A DNA stretch of 22,404 nucleotides. Source: a virus. The DNA is taken from positions 1 to 22,404 of IMG/VR virus record IMGVR_UViG_3300021962_005447; one strand, written 5' to 3'. The notes below the pieces were generated by a model that saw nothing but the letters and a program-made list of their open reading frames with translations, ran no database searches and was not told where the DNA came from. A program made the translations under genes and the position numbers. Shown piece after piece: positions 1 to 5,792 of this stretch (positions are counted from its first letter, which is position 1; each line of letters starts with the position of its first letter).

Positions 1-143
1 TGCGTAGGCTTAGCCTTGGGCTCAGCTTCGGGCTTTGCTTTAGCTTTGGTATGTTTGGCAACAGGTTGATCTGCCTTAGCCTTAAAAATGTTATTAAGGT
101 CTAAGTCTATCTTAGTTTGCGTTTGTGTTTTCTTTGTTGCCAT
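1..143 (-). CDS. N-terminal part of a Lys/Ala/Pro-rich protein (cut by window edge)
   Basis: The reading frame starts at ATG 143-141 and runs off the left edge of the window, so only about 47 residues are visible. The start MATKKTQTQTKIDLDLNN is followed by a low-complexity, positively charged tract of repeated Lys-Ala-Lys and Pro-Glu/Lys units, as in disordered linkers or nucleic-acid-binding tails. It starts 4 nt after the stop of the 372-aa gene upstream and is probably cotranscribed with it from the promoter near 1291-1319. No family can be recognised from this fragment. Confidence 0.7.
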   Translation of the reverse strand, partial: MATKKTQTQTKIDLDLNNIFKAKADQPVAKHTKAKAKPEAEPKAKPT

Positions 144-147
144 GTTA

Positions 148-1266
148 TCACCATGAAGGTAGCTTTTTCATTTTAGCAGTAAGTTTAAGACCAATTGTCT
201 TTAACGCTTCTCTACGCATCTTATCTCGTGCCTTGCGGCCTTCGCTGGTCCTGTTATTGGTACCTAGGATCTCTCTGCTGTACATAGTCCAGCTTACTGC
301 ATGTGTTGCAATTAAAGACTCCTGCTCTGGCCATCTTGCTTTCTTAATAAACATAGCGTATTCTTGGCTACTGCGTGGACCCAGTGCCATTTGAGGTTCT
401 ACCAGGTCCCATTTCTTATCCATTACATCTCTACAGAAGCCTGTTAAGCCTCCAGGATAACTCTTAATCTTTTTAACGTGCTTAACGTTAATGCCTGTAG
501 TGTCCAAAACATATTTGACCATGTCGTGGATCCTATCATGCTCACGCTGTGCTTCCTGTTGCTTAGTTAGGTATTCTCTATACAGTTGTTCTTGCTGTTT
601 TAGAATTTTACCAAGTATAGGATGCTGTTCAAATTTTTCTTGCTCTACAAAATTAAGAGCCCTGTCTCTGGCATCATATAATGTAATTCTGTTAGCATAG
701 CCATTTTTAATTTGATATTGGTACTTGCTACCATTACGGTCTCGCCAGACATATAGCTCACCATCTCGGTTGTACATATGAAAGGTGGAAGCTTCAGTGG
801 TACACCACTTTGTACCTGCACCTAAATATCTTGCGGCAGCGGCAGTTTGCGGACTGGCTAACTGTCCAAAAGGACCATTGTACAATATCTTAGTGCCTTT
901 AATAATTGGAAAGGCACCTTTTTCTTTTACAGTTTTGGTTATCAGTACTTCCTTAATCTCAGGATTAAGAATCCGGTCAATGGTCTCATCTAGTTCATAA
1001 AAACTAAATTGGTTAATGTCTCGCTTTTCCAAACGAGGCTTTAGCTTGTCAAAGTTTTCTAGTACAGTCTTGACACGAGCTGTATCCTCAAACTTAAATT
1101 GGTTATTAATTAATTGCTTGGCCAGCCAAGGAACATACTGCAAGTTCTTGGTAGGATCCATTTTCTCTAGTGCAACAACAATCTCCACCGGTTCCATTCT
1201 GGTATGGCGAATGACGTCTGCAAATTTGTTTTTAAATTTCTCTACAGTTATCTCACGTTTAGACAT
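148..1266 (-). CDS. Hypothetical phage protein, 372 aa, with a GTKWCTT motif
   Basis: This is an intact 372-residue soluble protein rich in Lys and Arg. It has no signal peptide or membrane segment. The N-terminal third is helical and charged. Around residues 145-200 there is a segment with GAGTKWCTT, then aromatic and glycine-rich strands (YNRDGELYVW, YQYQIKNGYAN). This Trp-Cys-Thr type motif recurs in uncharacterised phage proteins, but I cannot tie it to a function. The C-terminal quarter is Arg/Lys rich. The start is supported by an AGGGAGG ribosome binding site 5 nt before ATG and by a consensus sigma70 promoter at 1291-1319. It is the first gene after the last tRNA (Asp) of the array. 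Confidence 0.85.
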   Translation of the reverse strand: MSKREITVEKFKNKFADVIRHTRMEPVEIVVALEKMDPTKNLQYVPWLAKQLINNQFKFEDTARVKTVLENFDKLKPRLEKRDINQFSFYELDETIDRILNPEIKEVLITKTVKEKGAFPIIKGTKILYNGPFGQLASPQTAAAARYLGAGTKWCTTEASTFHMYNRDGELYVWRDRNGSKYQYQIKNGYANRITLYDARDRALNFVEQEKFEQHPILGKILKQQEQLYREYLTKQQEAQREHDRIHDMVKYVLDTTGINVKHVKKIKSYPGGLTGFCRDVMDKKWDLVEPQMALGPRSSQEYAMFIKKARWPEQESLIATHAVSWTMYSREILGTNNRTSEGRKARDKMRREALKTIGLKLTAKMKKLPSW

Positions 1267-1290
1267 GTGCCTCCCTGCGTCTAAAATTAT

Positions 1291-1319
1291 ATTTTACTAT
1301 ATAACCTTAGGTATGTCAA
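1291..1319 (-). promoter_or_regulatory. Sigma70-like promoter for the 372-aa gene
   Basis: Minus-strand TTGACA (1319-1314), a 17-bp spacer and TAAAAT (1296-1291) lie just upstream of an AGGGAGG ribosome binding site and ATG 1266. The -35 begins 20 bp past the CCA end of tRNA-Asp, so this restarts transcription after the tRNA array. Confidence 0.85.
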
Positions 1320-1338
1320 CTAACGCAAGAATTTAAAA

Positions 1339-1415
1339 TGGCGACCTGGAAGGGACTTGAACCCTCGGCCTTCCGCGTGACAGGCGGATGCTCTAACCAA
1401 CTGAGCTACCAGGCC
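1339..1415 (-). tRNA. tRNA-Asp(GTC)
   Basis: Full cloverleaf: acceptor GGCCTGG pairs with CCAGGTC (one G-T), anticodon loop CTGTCAC, normal D and T arms (TTCAAGT loop) and an encoded CCA. It is the last tRNA of the array in the direction of transcription. Confidence 0.97.
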
Positions 1416-1424
1416 ATTAAATTC

Positions 1425-1642
1425 GTAAGTGTTTGGCTACTCTACCCGATTGAGCCCCAAACTGAGTTGTTACCCTGTCCGTCAATATTTGCGTCTAGGT
1501 CAGACTTGCTTCTGCCCGATTGTGTGTCTCAAGTCGCCCATGGGGCCTTGCGGTCAATAACAATCTTACCGTGTCTGTATGGCAGCGACAATCGCCCACT
1601 TTCGGTACGCTCAAAGTGTAAAGCGGGGTATTCCAAAACTAC
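1425..1642 (-). ncRNA. Putative structured RNA A between tRNA-Ile2/Met and tRNA-Asp
   Basis: The 230-nt gap between two tRNAs has no convincing gene but can fold as one closed unit on the minus strand. GTAGTTTTGG (1642-1633) pairs with CCAAACACTTAC (1436-1425) as ten base pairs with two single-base bulges. Just inside, TACCC pairs with GGGTA. Inner hairpins include CACTTT/AAAGTG, GCGA/TCGC and GACTTG/CAAGTC. GC content is visibly higher than in neighbouring spacers. It would be excised with tight ends by tRNA processing on both sides. No known RNA family is recognised, and folding by eye is only suggestive. Confidence 0.45.
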
Positions 1643-1645
1643 ATA

Positions 1646-1724
<79 letters not shown>

Positions 1725-1730
1725 TTAAAC

Positions 1731-1817
1731 TGGTGGGTGAGGATGGAATCGAACCAACTCAGGCGTAAGCCAACAGATTTACAGTCTGCCGCGACTCTCC
1801 AACTTCGCCGCTCACCC
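1731..1817 (-). tRNA. tRNA-Tyr(GTA)
   Basis: Acceptor GGGTGAG/CTCACCC, anticodon loop CTGTAAA, a long variable arm as expected for bacterial tRNA-Tyr, T loop TTCGATT and an encoded CCA. Confidence 0.96.
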
Positions 1818-1845
1818 AATAAAATATAAAGCATTTTAAAATACA

Positions 1846-1998
1846 CTAAGGGAACTTGAACAAATTCTCAATACCGTCTATTGATTCAATGTTTTTGTCA
1901 TTACTGCCTAACTGCCCGTCACGTTCGGTCACATACGTACTCATACGCTTCTTGGTGTAATCTTGGCGTGTATCCGTCGATACCCTTATAACCTTCAT
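1846..1998 (-). CDS. Small hypothetical protein, 50 aa
   Basis: A 50-codon frame starts at ATG 1998-1996 and ends at TAG 1848-1846, 28 nt before tRNA-Tyr. The product begins MKVIRVSTDTRQDYTKKRM and ends NIESIDGIENLFKFP. It is charged, soluble and without recognisable domains. A purine-rich GTTAGGGTGT precedes the start and could act as ribosome binding site. The frame is short enough that chance cannot be excluded, but the amino-acid composition looks protein-like and it fills a stretch otherwise empty of genes. Confidence 0.5.
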   Translation of the reverse strand: MKVIRVSTDTRQDYTKKRMSTYVTERDGQLGSNDKNIESIDGIENLFKFP

Positions 1999-2022
1999 AC
2001 ACCCTAACGGATCAGGTAACCC

Positions 2023-2125
2023 TTAATATACTTTAAAATGCTCTGCATCCCCCGGCGGTATTTGTAGTACATCAATATAGATTAATCCTTGCTCCAACTC
2101 AACTAAGGTTGGGGATTCTATACAT
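2023..2125 (-). pseudogene. Frameshifted small reading frame (about 33 aa if corrected)
   Basis: A strong GGAGGAAGG ribosome binding site precedes ATG 2125-2123, but the frame MYRIPNLS stops after eight codons. If one C of the CCCC run (2114-2111) is skipped, the frame reads on as IPTLVELEQGLIYIDVLQ and ends with PPGDAEHFKVY at TAA 2025-2023. This could be a small gene broken by a one-base insertion, a sequencing error in a homopolymer, or a +1 programmed shift. I cannot distinguish these from one sequence. Confidence 0.4.
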
Positions 2126-2141
2126 CACTTGTACCTTCCTC

Positions 2142-2266
2142 CCGCTTCCCGACAGGGACCGTTCTCGCACTGCCAGCGGCCTTTAGGTTTGAAGACTACC
2201 ACCCGTAGCTGTCACGCTACTTCTCATCGTGTGGGTCACACTATCCGGAGACACCCGGAACGTCTT
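2142..2266 (-). ncRNA. Putative structured RNA B after tRNA-Glu
   Basis: Immediately after the CCA end of tRNA-Glu the minus strand can form a four-way junction of about 75 nt. AAGAC (2266-2262) pairs with GTCTT (2196-2192), enclosing three hairpins: CCGG/CCGG, GTGTG/CACAC and GTAGC/GCTAC. Further on, CCGCT (2179-2175) pairs with AGCGG (2146-2142) around an inner TCCC/GGGA hairpin, ending just before the GGAGGAAGG ribosome binding site of the next small frame. It is GC-rich compared with the surrounding spacers. It may be a stable RNA, a leader structure, or both. Confidence 0.4.
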
Positions 2267-2340
2267 GGTACACCGTACGAGAATCGAACTCGTCTTTCCG
2301 CCTTGAAAGGGCAGCGTCCTAACCGATAGACGAACGGTGC
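2266..2340 (-). tRNA. tRNA-Glu(TTC)
   Basis: Acceptor GCACCGT/ACGGTGT (G-T at the first pair), anticodon loop CTTTCAA, T loop TTCGATT and an encoded CCA. It is preceded by putative structured RNA E and a strong promoter. Confidence 0.96.
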
Positions 2341-2354
2341 GTAAAATGATAAAA

Positions 2355-2443
2355 GATAAGGGATACAAAATGCTGTCGTTTAAAACTAAGCGCGGAGTAC
2401 CCAGGCGATTTGCAGGGCCTAATAGCCGCTAGTTTCCCTTATC
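2355..2443 (-). ncRNA. Putative structured RNA E, leader of tRNA-Glu transcript
   Basis: The stretch between the promoter at 2480-2507 and tRNA-Glu folds into one long element. GATAAGGGA (2443-2435) pairs perfectly with TCCCTTATC (2363-2355). Inside, AAACTA pairs with TAGTTT, GCGG with CCGC, and AGGC with GCCT. The nested arrangement makes a nearly continuous rod ending 15 nt before tRNA-Glu. No reading frame of note exists here. It is probably a stable RNA or a processing or stability leader. Confidence 0.5.
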
Positions 2444-2479
2444 AATTTTTAAAGAACTTTTACTGCTTACTTGTTAACA

Positions 2480-2507
2480 ATTATACAGTCTTTAAACTGC
2501 TTGTCAA
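2480..2507 (-). promoter_or_regulatory. Consensus sigma70 promoter (TTGACA-16-TATAAT)
   Basis: Both hexamers match the consensus exactly on the minus strand: TTGACA 2507-2502 and TATAAT 2485-2480 with a 16-bp spacer. It sits 3 nt beyond the stop of the receiver-domain gene and would drive RNA E, tRNA-Glu and the tRNAs beyond. Confidence 0.9.
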
Positions 2508-2510
2508 CCA

Positions 2511-2948
2511 TCAGATATTTAAATGTTTTTGGGCATTAGCTATGTACTGCTCAATACGTACTTTACCTGCAGGATTCATGCTATGCACTACAAACTGCGG
2601 AAACTTGTATCCATTATCTTCACAGTAATCAACTAGCCATTTAGCACAATCATATCCGGTCTTTTCATTACCATAATCAAATGTAATGTTTAGTCCATCT
2701 GAGAGATCATCACCTGGCATCCAAATAGTAAATTTATTGTCAGTTGTATCATTTTCCTTTAGCATTGCCACATAATGCTCATCAGCTAAATCATGATCAA
2801 AACAAACAAAACCTGGTAAACCGTTTTGTTTAATGTGTGCAACAAATTGATCGTAATTACGAACTACATTTAGATCGTTACGCGGAAACAATGCCCAAGT
2901 TACTTGACTTGGTGAACGCTCGTCATCTAAAAACAATGTGTAACTCAT
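2511..2948 (-). CDS. Receiver-like domain protein (cyclic-phosphate-processing cREC type)
   Basis: The 145-residue protein has the fold signature of a stand-alone CheY-like receiver of the cREC type: FLDDER at residues 6-11 (paired acidic residues 8-9), FDHDL around 50-54 with Asp51 in the phospho-acceptor position, then TGYDCAKWLVDYC and a C-terminal VVHSMNPAG element. The HS.N signature replaces the usual Lys of classical receivers. Comparative-genomics work on the cREC family proposes that it processes cyclic-phosphate RNA ends; that is a family prediction, not shown here. Its place inside a tRNA array would fit an RNA-end repair job. The start is ATG 2948 with AGGAAAAA 4 nt upstream, 16 nt after tRNA-Ser. 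Confidence 0.75.
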   Translation of the reverse strand: MSYTLFLDDERSPSQVTWALFPRNDLNVVRNYDQFVAHIKQNGLPGFVCFDHDLADEHYVAMLKENDTTDNKFTIWMPGDDLSDGLNITFDYGNEKTGYDCAKWLVDYCEDNGYKFPQFVVHSMNPAGKVRIEQYIANAQKHLNI

Positions 2949-2964
2949 GGGATTTTTCCTAAAC

Positions 2965-3056
<92 letters not shown>

Positions 3057-3066
3057 GTATAAGTTA

Positions 3067-3095
3067 ATTATACAATCAACTTAGAAATATGTCAA
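3067..3095 (-). promoter_or_regulatory. Perfect consensus sigma70 promoter between two tRNA-Ser genes
   Basis: TTGACA (3095-3090), a 17-bp spacer and TATAAT (3072-3067) lie on the minus strand. The predicted start is a few bases before the 5' end of tRNA-Ser(GCT), so this is a dedicated promoter for that tRNA and the receiver-domain gene. Confidence 0.92.
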
Positions 3096-3099
3096 CCTC

Positions 3100-3187
3100 T
3101 GGCGGAAGAGGTGAGATTCGAACTCACGGACGCTTTCACGTCGGCGGTTTTCAAGACCGCTGGATTAAACCGCTCTCCCACTCTTCC
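3100..3187 (-). tRNA. tRNA-Ser(TGA)
   Basis: Acceptor GGAAGAG/CTCTTCC, anticodon loop CTTGAAA, a long variable arm, T loop TTCGAAT, discriminator G and CCA encoded. Confidence 0.96.
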
Positions 3188-3194
3188 TTTGTAT

Positions 3195-3277
3195 TGGTGC
3201 CCATGGAGGGACTCGAACCCCCACTCTCGCGAACTGGAACCTAAATCCAGCGTGTCTACCAATTTCACCACATGGGC
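3195..3277 (-). tRNA. tRNA-Leu(TAG)
   Basis: Acceptor GCCCATG/CATGGGC, anticodon loop TTTAGGT on stem CTGGA/TCCAG, a long variable arm as expected for Leu, and an encoded CCA. Its first base (3277) is the G of the TAG stop codon of the upstream sulfotransferase-like gene. Confidence 0.96.
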
Positions 3278-3873
3278 TAAATGTTAACAAACTTTATACT
3301 GTTAATTAGCTCGTAATCATCTTTGTAAAGTTTTTTTATGAGCTCATTATCAATTTGTTTAATTAATTTATTACCTACATTTAGATTTAATTGATTAAAA
3401 TCTAAACCATAAAATTTTTCTATATCTTGTACAACGTTATTACCATACCAAAAAAAATCTATATTTTCTAAAGACAAATTTGAGATAAATTTGCACTGCG
3501 GTTGAAAATGACAATCATTTGTAACTAGTCTATTGTTAGAAATTAAAGGTAAATTATCAAATAAGTTTTTTCCTGTAGTCAAAAACATATTTAATGCACT
3601 GATAAATCTTTCAACAGGGTCACGCAAAACAATAATATATTTACTGCTGGGTTGATCAAGGTAGTTGGAGGGAACCCAGCTATCTGTGTTTGATGTTAGA
3701 GCAGCAATGGAAATGCTTGTAGAAGCATTTTTTGGTACCATTACAAAATGTAAATTTTTTTCTTCGTTGAACAAAGACAATCCCAAAGGATGGTCGGCGA
3801 TCCGATCACAATTATTTTTTAATTGTAATTCAACATACTGTTGAAGTATTCTTTGTGATAAGTTTCCGTTCAT
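3277..3873 (-). CDS. Sulfotransferase-like protein (198 aa)
   Basis: Two landmarks of PAPS-dependent sulfotransferases are visible: a 5'-phosphosulfate loop-like VPKNASTS at residues 46-53 and a 3'-phosphate motif LRDPVERFISAL at 83-94. The protein is short (198 aa) with an Asn-rich, AT-rich coding sequence. I place the start at ATG 3873: the longer frame upstream runs through tRNA-Gln, which makes it implausible. No Shine-Dalgarno is present; a TATAAATA octamer (3886-3879) ends 5 nt before the ATG, suggesting a leaderless late transcript. The stop TAG (3279-3277) shares its last base with the 5' end of tRNA-Leu. Its substrate is unknown; a phage or host surface glycan is a reasonable guess. 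Confidence 0.75.
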   Translation of the reverse strand: MNGNLSQRILQQYVELQLKNNCDRIADHPLGLSLFNEEKNLHFVMVPKNASTSISIAALTSNTDSWVPSNYLDQPSSKYIIVLRDPVERFISALNMFLTTGKNLFDNLPLISNNRLVTNDCHFQPQCKFISNLSLENIDFFWYGNNVVQDIEKFYGLDFNQLNLNVGNKLIKQIDNELIKKLYKDDYELINSIKFVNI

Positions 3874-3878
3874 CAATA

Positions 3879-3886
3879 TATTTATA
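3879..3886 (-). promoter_or_regulatory. T4 late-promoter-like octamer TATAAATA
   Basis: An exact TATAAATA on the minus strand ends 5 nt before ATG 3873. T4 late promoters use this octamer as the -10 element, so transcription would start at or next to the ATG. It lies in the 22-nt AT-rich spacer after tRNA-Gln. Confidence 0.55.
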
Positions 3887-3895
3887 GCTAAAAAA

Positions 3896-3969
3896 TGGCT
3901 GCCCCTCAAGGATTCGAACCTCGGCTGCCGGAATCAAAATCCGGTGTCCTACCACTAGACGAAGAGGCA
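3896..3969 (-). tRNA. tRNA-Gln(TTG)
   Basis: Acceptor TGCCTCT/AGGGGCA (one T-G), anticodon loop TTTTGAT on stem CCGGA/TCCGG, T loop TTCGAAT, discriminator G and CCA encoded. Confidence 0.96.
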
Positions 3970-3978
3970 ATAAACTTA

Positions 3979-4054
3979 TGGTACCAAGAGCCGGGATCGA
4001 ACCGGCGACACCGGGATTTTCAGTCCCGTGCTCTACCAACTGAGCTATCTTGGC
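3979..4054 (-). tRNA. tRNA-Phe(GAA)
   Basis: Acceptor GCCAAGA/TCTTGGT (G-T at the first pair), anticodon loop CTGAAAA, T loop TTCGATC, discriminator A and CCA encoded. Confidence 0.96.
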
Positions 4055-4060
4055 AAATTC

Positions 4061-4138
4061 TGGCCGGCCCTGAGAGACTCGAACTCCCGACCTTACGGTT
4101 CGTAGCCGTATGCTCTAATCCAACTGAGCTAAGGGCCG
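4061..4138 (-). tRNA. tRNA-Arg(ACG)
   Basis: Acceptor CGGCCCT/AGGGCCG, anticodon loop CTACGAA (A34 likely edited to inosine), discriminator G and CCA encoded. Only one base separates it from the CCA of tRNA-His upstream. Confidence 0.96.
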
Positions 4139-4139
4139 A

Positions 4140-4216
4140 TGGGGTGAAGGACGGGACTCGAACCCGCGACAACAGGAATCACAATCCTGGACTCTACCAA
4201 CTGAGCTACCGACACC
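4140..4216 (-). tRNA. tRNA-His(GTG), acceptor stem with two mismatches
   Basis: The anticodon loop is TTGTGAT on stem CAGGA/TCCTG. The extra G at position -1 opposite C73 typical of tRNA-His is encoded, as is CCA. The acceptor strands GTGTCGG and CCTTCAC leave mismatches at pairs 4-69 (T-T) and 5-68 (C-T). The 5' strand with the mismatches is also the end of the coding sequence of the upstream SGNH gene, whose TAG stop is tRNA bases 8-10. Confidence 0.92.
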
Positions 4217-4886
4217 ATTGTGCTAATTGTTCTGCTACTGCTTTTGCCGATCTTGTTCCGGGATGCATGTTATCAGCGCCATGATCTAGATAATGAAATA
4301 AATTTACGTTTAACGCATCACGGGTATTTGGAAAAAAAGTGCCTTGAAAGTGCTTTGTATTTTTCCATATAATTTCTGCCATTTTCTGCAAAAAAATTGA
4401 TTGCATCAATGGGTTGCTTTCACTTATATTCCACGCATCAAAAATTGATTTGATACTGCGGCTAAAAATATTGTCTCCTGGCAGATTATTAGTCCATGAT
4501 CCAATGTGACATGGAGTGTTTTTATAAAAATATGTAATCCTGTTTATGCTAGTCCATAAGTTAATAACTGCATAAGGTGATTGATTCGACTCCGCTAATA
4601 TTGTTTGATTAAATACAGAATACGCTATAGAACTTGATGGAACCCCCATGTTTATAACAGGACGCTTCAACAATTTTTCTAACTGATAAGGTATAGTTTC
4701 ATCATCACTAAGACCAACACCAAACACATTTGAACAGCCAAATATTACAACAGACTCCTGCCAATTTATATCGCTAAATTCCGGAGCTCGGTAGTTAAGA
4801 GAATTAAGTTTGACATCTGTAACCACTAAGTCTCTAATGTTTCCAGGGAGAAACTGATCTTTTTTATAATATTCTATATTCTGCAT
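4206..4886 (-). CDS. SGNH/GDSL-like hydrolase (226 aa)
   Basis: The protein resembles SGNH-fold esterases/acyl hydrolases. Block I is FGCSNVFGVGL with nucleophile-position Ser52. An INMG segment near residue 81 matches block II, and the C-terminal DNMHPG (Asp205, His208) matches the Asp-x-x-His of block V. The usual Gly-Asp-Ser is Gly-Cys-Ser here. Such enzymes commonly deacylate or acylate surface sugars. I choose ATG 4886 rather than the TTG codons just upstream; it lies 6 nt after an exact TATAAATA and no ribosome binding site is visible. The last codons (Trp-Cys-Arg-stop) are read through the 5' strand of tRNA-His, so the gene and tRNA overlap by about 10 nt. Confidence 0.7.
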   Translation of the reverse strand: MQNIEYYKKDQFLPGNIRDLVVTDVKLNSLNYRAPEFSDINWQESVVIFGCSNVFGVGLSDDETIPYQLEKLLKRPVINMGVPSSSIAYSVFNQTILAESNQSPYAVINLWTSINRITYFYKNTPCHIGSWTNNLPGDNIFSRSIKSIFDAWNISESNPLMQSIFLQKMAEIIWKNTKHFQGTFFPNTRDALNVNLFHYLDHGADNMHPGTRSAKAVAEQLAQWCR

Positions 4887-4892
4887 CAACAA

Positions 4893-4900
4893 TATTTATA
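4893..4900 (-). promoter_or_regulatory. T4 late-promoter-like octamer TATAAATA
   Basis: An exact TATAAATA ends 6 nt before ATG 4886 of the SGNH gene and starts 9 nt after the CCA of a tRNA. The geometry matches the octamer before the sulfotransferase-like gene at 3873. Confidence 0.55.
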
Positions 4901-4909
4901 AGAATTAAA

Positions 4910-4985
4910 TGGTAGCAACGGGCAGACTCGAACTGCCGACGGGCGGCGTATGAGACCGCTGCTCTACCAACTGAGCTACGTTGCT
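4910..4985 (-). tRNA. tRNA with CAT anticodon, probably elongator Met
   Basis: Acceptor AGCAACG/CGTTGCT, anticodon loop CTCATAC on GCGGT/GCCGC, T loop TTCGAGT, discriminator A and CCA encoded. The first acceptor pair is A-T, so it is not a standard initiator. Its first two bases are the AG of the TAG stop of the upstream SGNH gene. Confidence 0.92.
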
Positions 4986-5400
4986 AAATTTTTGCTTTGC
5001 TAACTAGATCCTTGTAGCCGCGCCAGCTGGGATGAATCTTATCCGGCTGTACATATGGCGTACTTACAATAATATCTTTGTATTCACGTGCAAGTCTTTC
5101 TACAATAGCATTTACCTTAGGCTTACAAAATCCTTTGTTGCAAGGAGGCATAATCCAAACTACACGCTTTGCTTTGACTCGAATACGCATCTTACGCAAT
5201 TCTTTTTCAGTGTTAACACCTGCGTGATCGTTAGTGCCTAAGCTGATAACAACTGTATCAGCTTGAACAGGATTCATACCCCAACGCTGATTCCACTGCC
5301 AAGAGTTAAATCCGCCCTTGGAATATGACACGCATTCCGTTGGTGCAAACATCTTAGTACCAACTGCAATGCTGTCACCTAAAATCAAACATTCTAACAT
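4984..5400 (-). CDS. SGNH hydrolase (138 aa)
   Basis: All blocks of a compact SGNH hydrolase are visible: LILGDSIAVG with nucleophile Ser10, an oxyanion Gly near residue 30, LGTND at 54-58 and DKIHP with catalytic Asp120 and His123. At 138 residues it is shorter than typical SGNH esterases (about 180-200). No signal peptide is seen, so it acts in the host cytoplasm or on the virion. The start ATG 5400 has AAGGGAAG upstream, unlike its neighbour SGNH gene. The TAG stop (4986-4984) overlaps the first two bases of the following tRNA by two bases. The substrate may be an acyl group on a glycan made by the sugar operon; that is inference. Confidence 0.85.
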   Translation of the reverse strand: MLECLILGDSIAVGTKMFAPTECVSYSKGGFNSWQWNQRWGMNPVQADTVVISLGTNDHAGVNTEKELRKMRIRVKAKRVVWIMPPCNKGFCKPKVNAIVERLAREYKDIIVSTPYVQPDKIHPSWRGYKDLVSKAKI

Positions 5401-5421
5401 ACTTCTTCCCTTATTCTAACC

Positions 5422-5496
5422 TGGTGCTCCCGGAAGGATTCGAACCTCCAACCAAACCGTTATGAGCGGTCGGCTCTACCATTGAGCTACAAGAGC
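5422..5496 (-). tRNA. tRNA with CAT anticodon (Met or Ile2)
   Basis: Acceptor GCTCTTG/CGGGAGC (two T-G pairs), anticodon loop CTCATAA on GACCG/CGGTT, followed by TTGGT as in Ile2-type tRNAs, discriminator A and CCA encoded. This is the third CAT tRNA in the window; which is charged with Met or Ile cannot be settled by eye. Confidence 0.92.
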
Positions 5497-5508
5497 GAGC
5501 CAGGTAAC

Positions 5509-5584
5509 TGGTGGACTGTGTAGGGATCGAACCTACGACTTACTGATTAAGAGTCAGCTACTCTACCTACTGAGTTAACAGTCC
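5509..5584 (-). tRNA. tRNA-Lys(CTT)
   Basis: Acceptor GGACTGT/ACAGTCC, anticodon loop CTCTTAA, T loop TTCGATC, discriminator A and CCA encoded. D arm begins TAACTC rather than TAGCTC. Confidence 0.95.
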
Positions 5585-5591
5585 GTTAACT

Positions 5592-5792
5592 TTAATTAGC
5601 TACAACAGCGGCAGCAACCACTACCAATAACACAGCAATTGCTTGCCACTTTACTCGTGCAAACATCATTTGTGTTTGCTTGTTACGTGAGTCAGTTGTT
5701 TGATTCTGTGAGAAAGAAACAAGTCCCCTAAGCAATGCAAACAGTGTAAGTGCTGCCGCAATAGCAATAAGCACAACCATGAAAACAAGCAT
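5592..5792 (-). CDS. HIG1-like twin-transmembrane protein (66 aa)
   Basis: Two hydrophobic helices (about residues 2-22 and 48-64) flank a polar, basic loop. The pattern TLFALLRGL, a polar stretch, then RNK...MFARVKWQAIAV closely follows the HIG1 (hypoxia-induced) domain of alphaproteobacterial twin-transmembrane proteins and mitochondrial respiratory supercomplex factors. In bacteria and mitochondria such proteins bind cytochrome oxidase; a phage copy might tune host respiration during infection (inference). Its start ATG 5792 overlaps the TAA of the upstream membrane-protein gene (TAATG), so the two are translationally coupled and may act together. Confidence 0.7.
   Translation of the reverse strand: MLVFMVVLIAIAAALTLFALLRGLVSFSQNQTTDSRNKQTQMMFARVKWQAIAVLLVVVAAAVVAN

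Noticed and set aside
785-1336. Plus-strand open frames opposite the 372-aa gene and other plus-strand frames across the window.
   Set aside because: They are antisense shadows of real minus-strand genes or tRNAs, without ribosome binding sites or protein-like composition.
1530-1645. Minus-strand open frame in RNA A with protein-like text (EYPALHFERTESGRLSLPY...), continuing past an in-frame TGA to about 1442.
   Set aside because: There is no ATG, GTG or ribosome binding site in frame, an open run of this length is not significant, and the region folds as a closed RNA. TGA read-through or a decayed gene cannot be excluded.
2004-2072. 22-aa frame between the frameshifted gene and the 50-aa gene.
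   Set aside because: No ribosome binding site and it overlaps the better-supported out-of-frame sequence.
2183-2368. 61-aa minus-strand frame running through tRNA-Glu.
   Set aside because: It overlaps the full tRNA and the structured RNA region; the frame is incidental.
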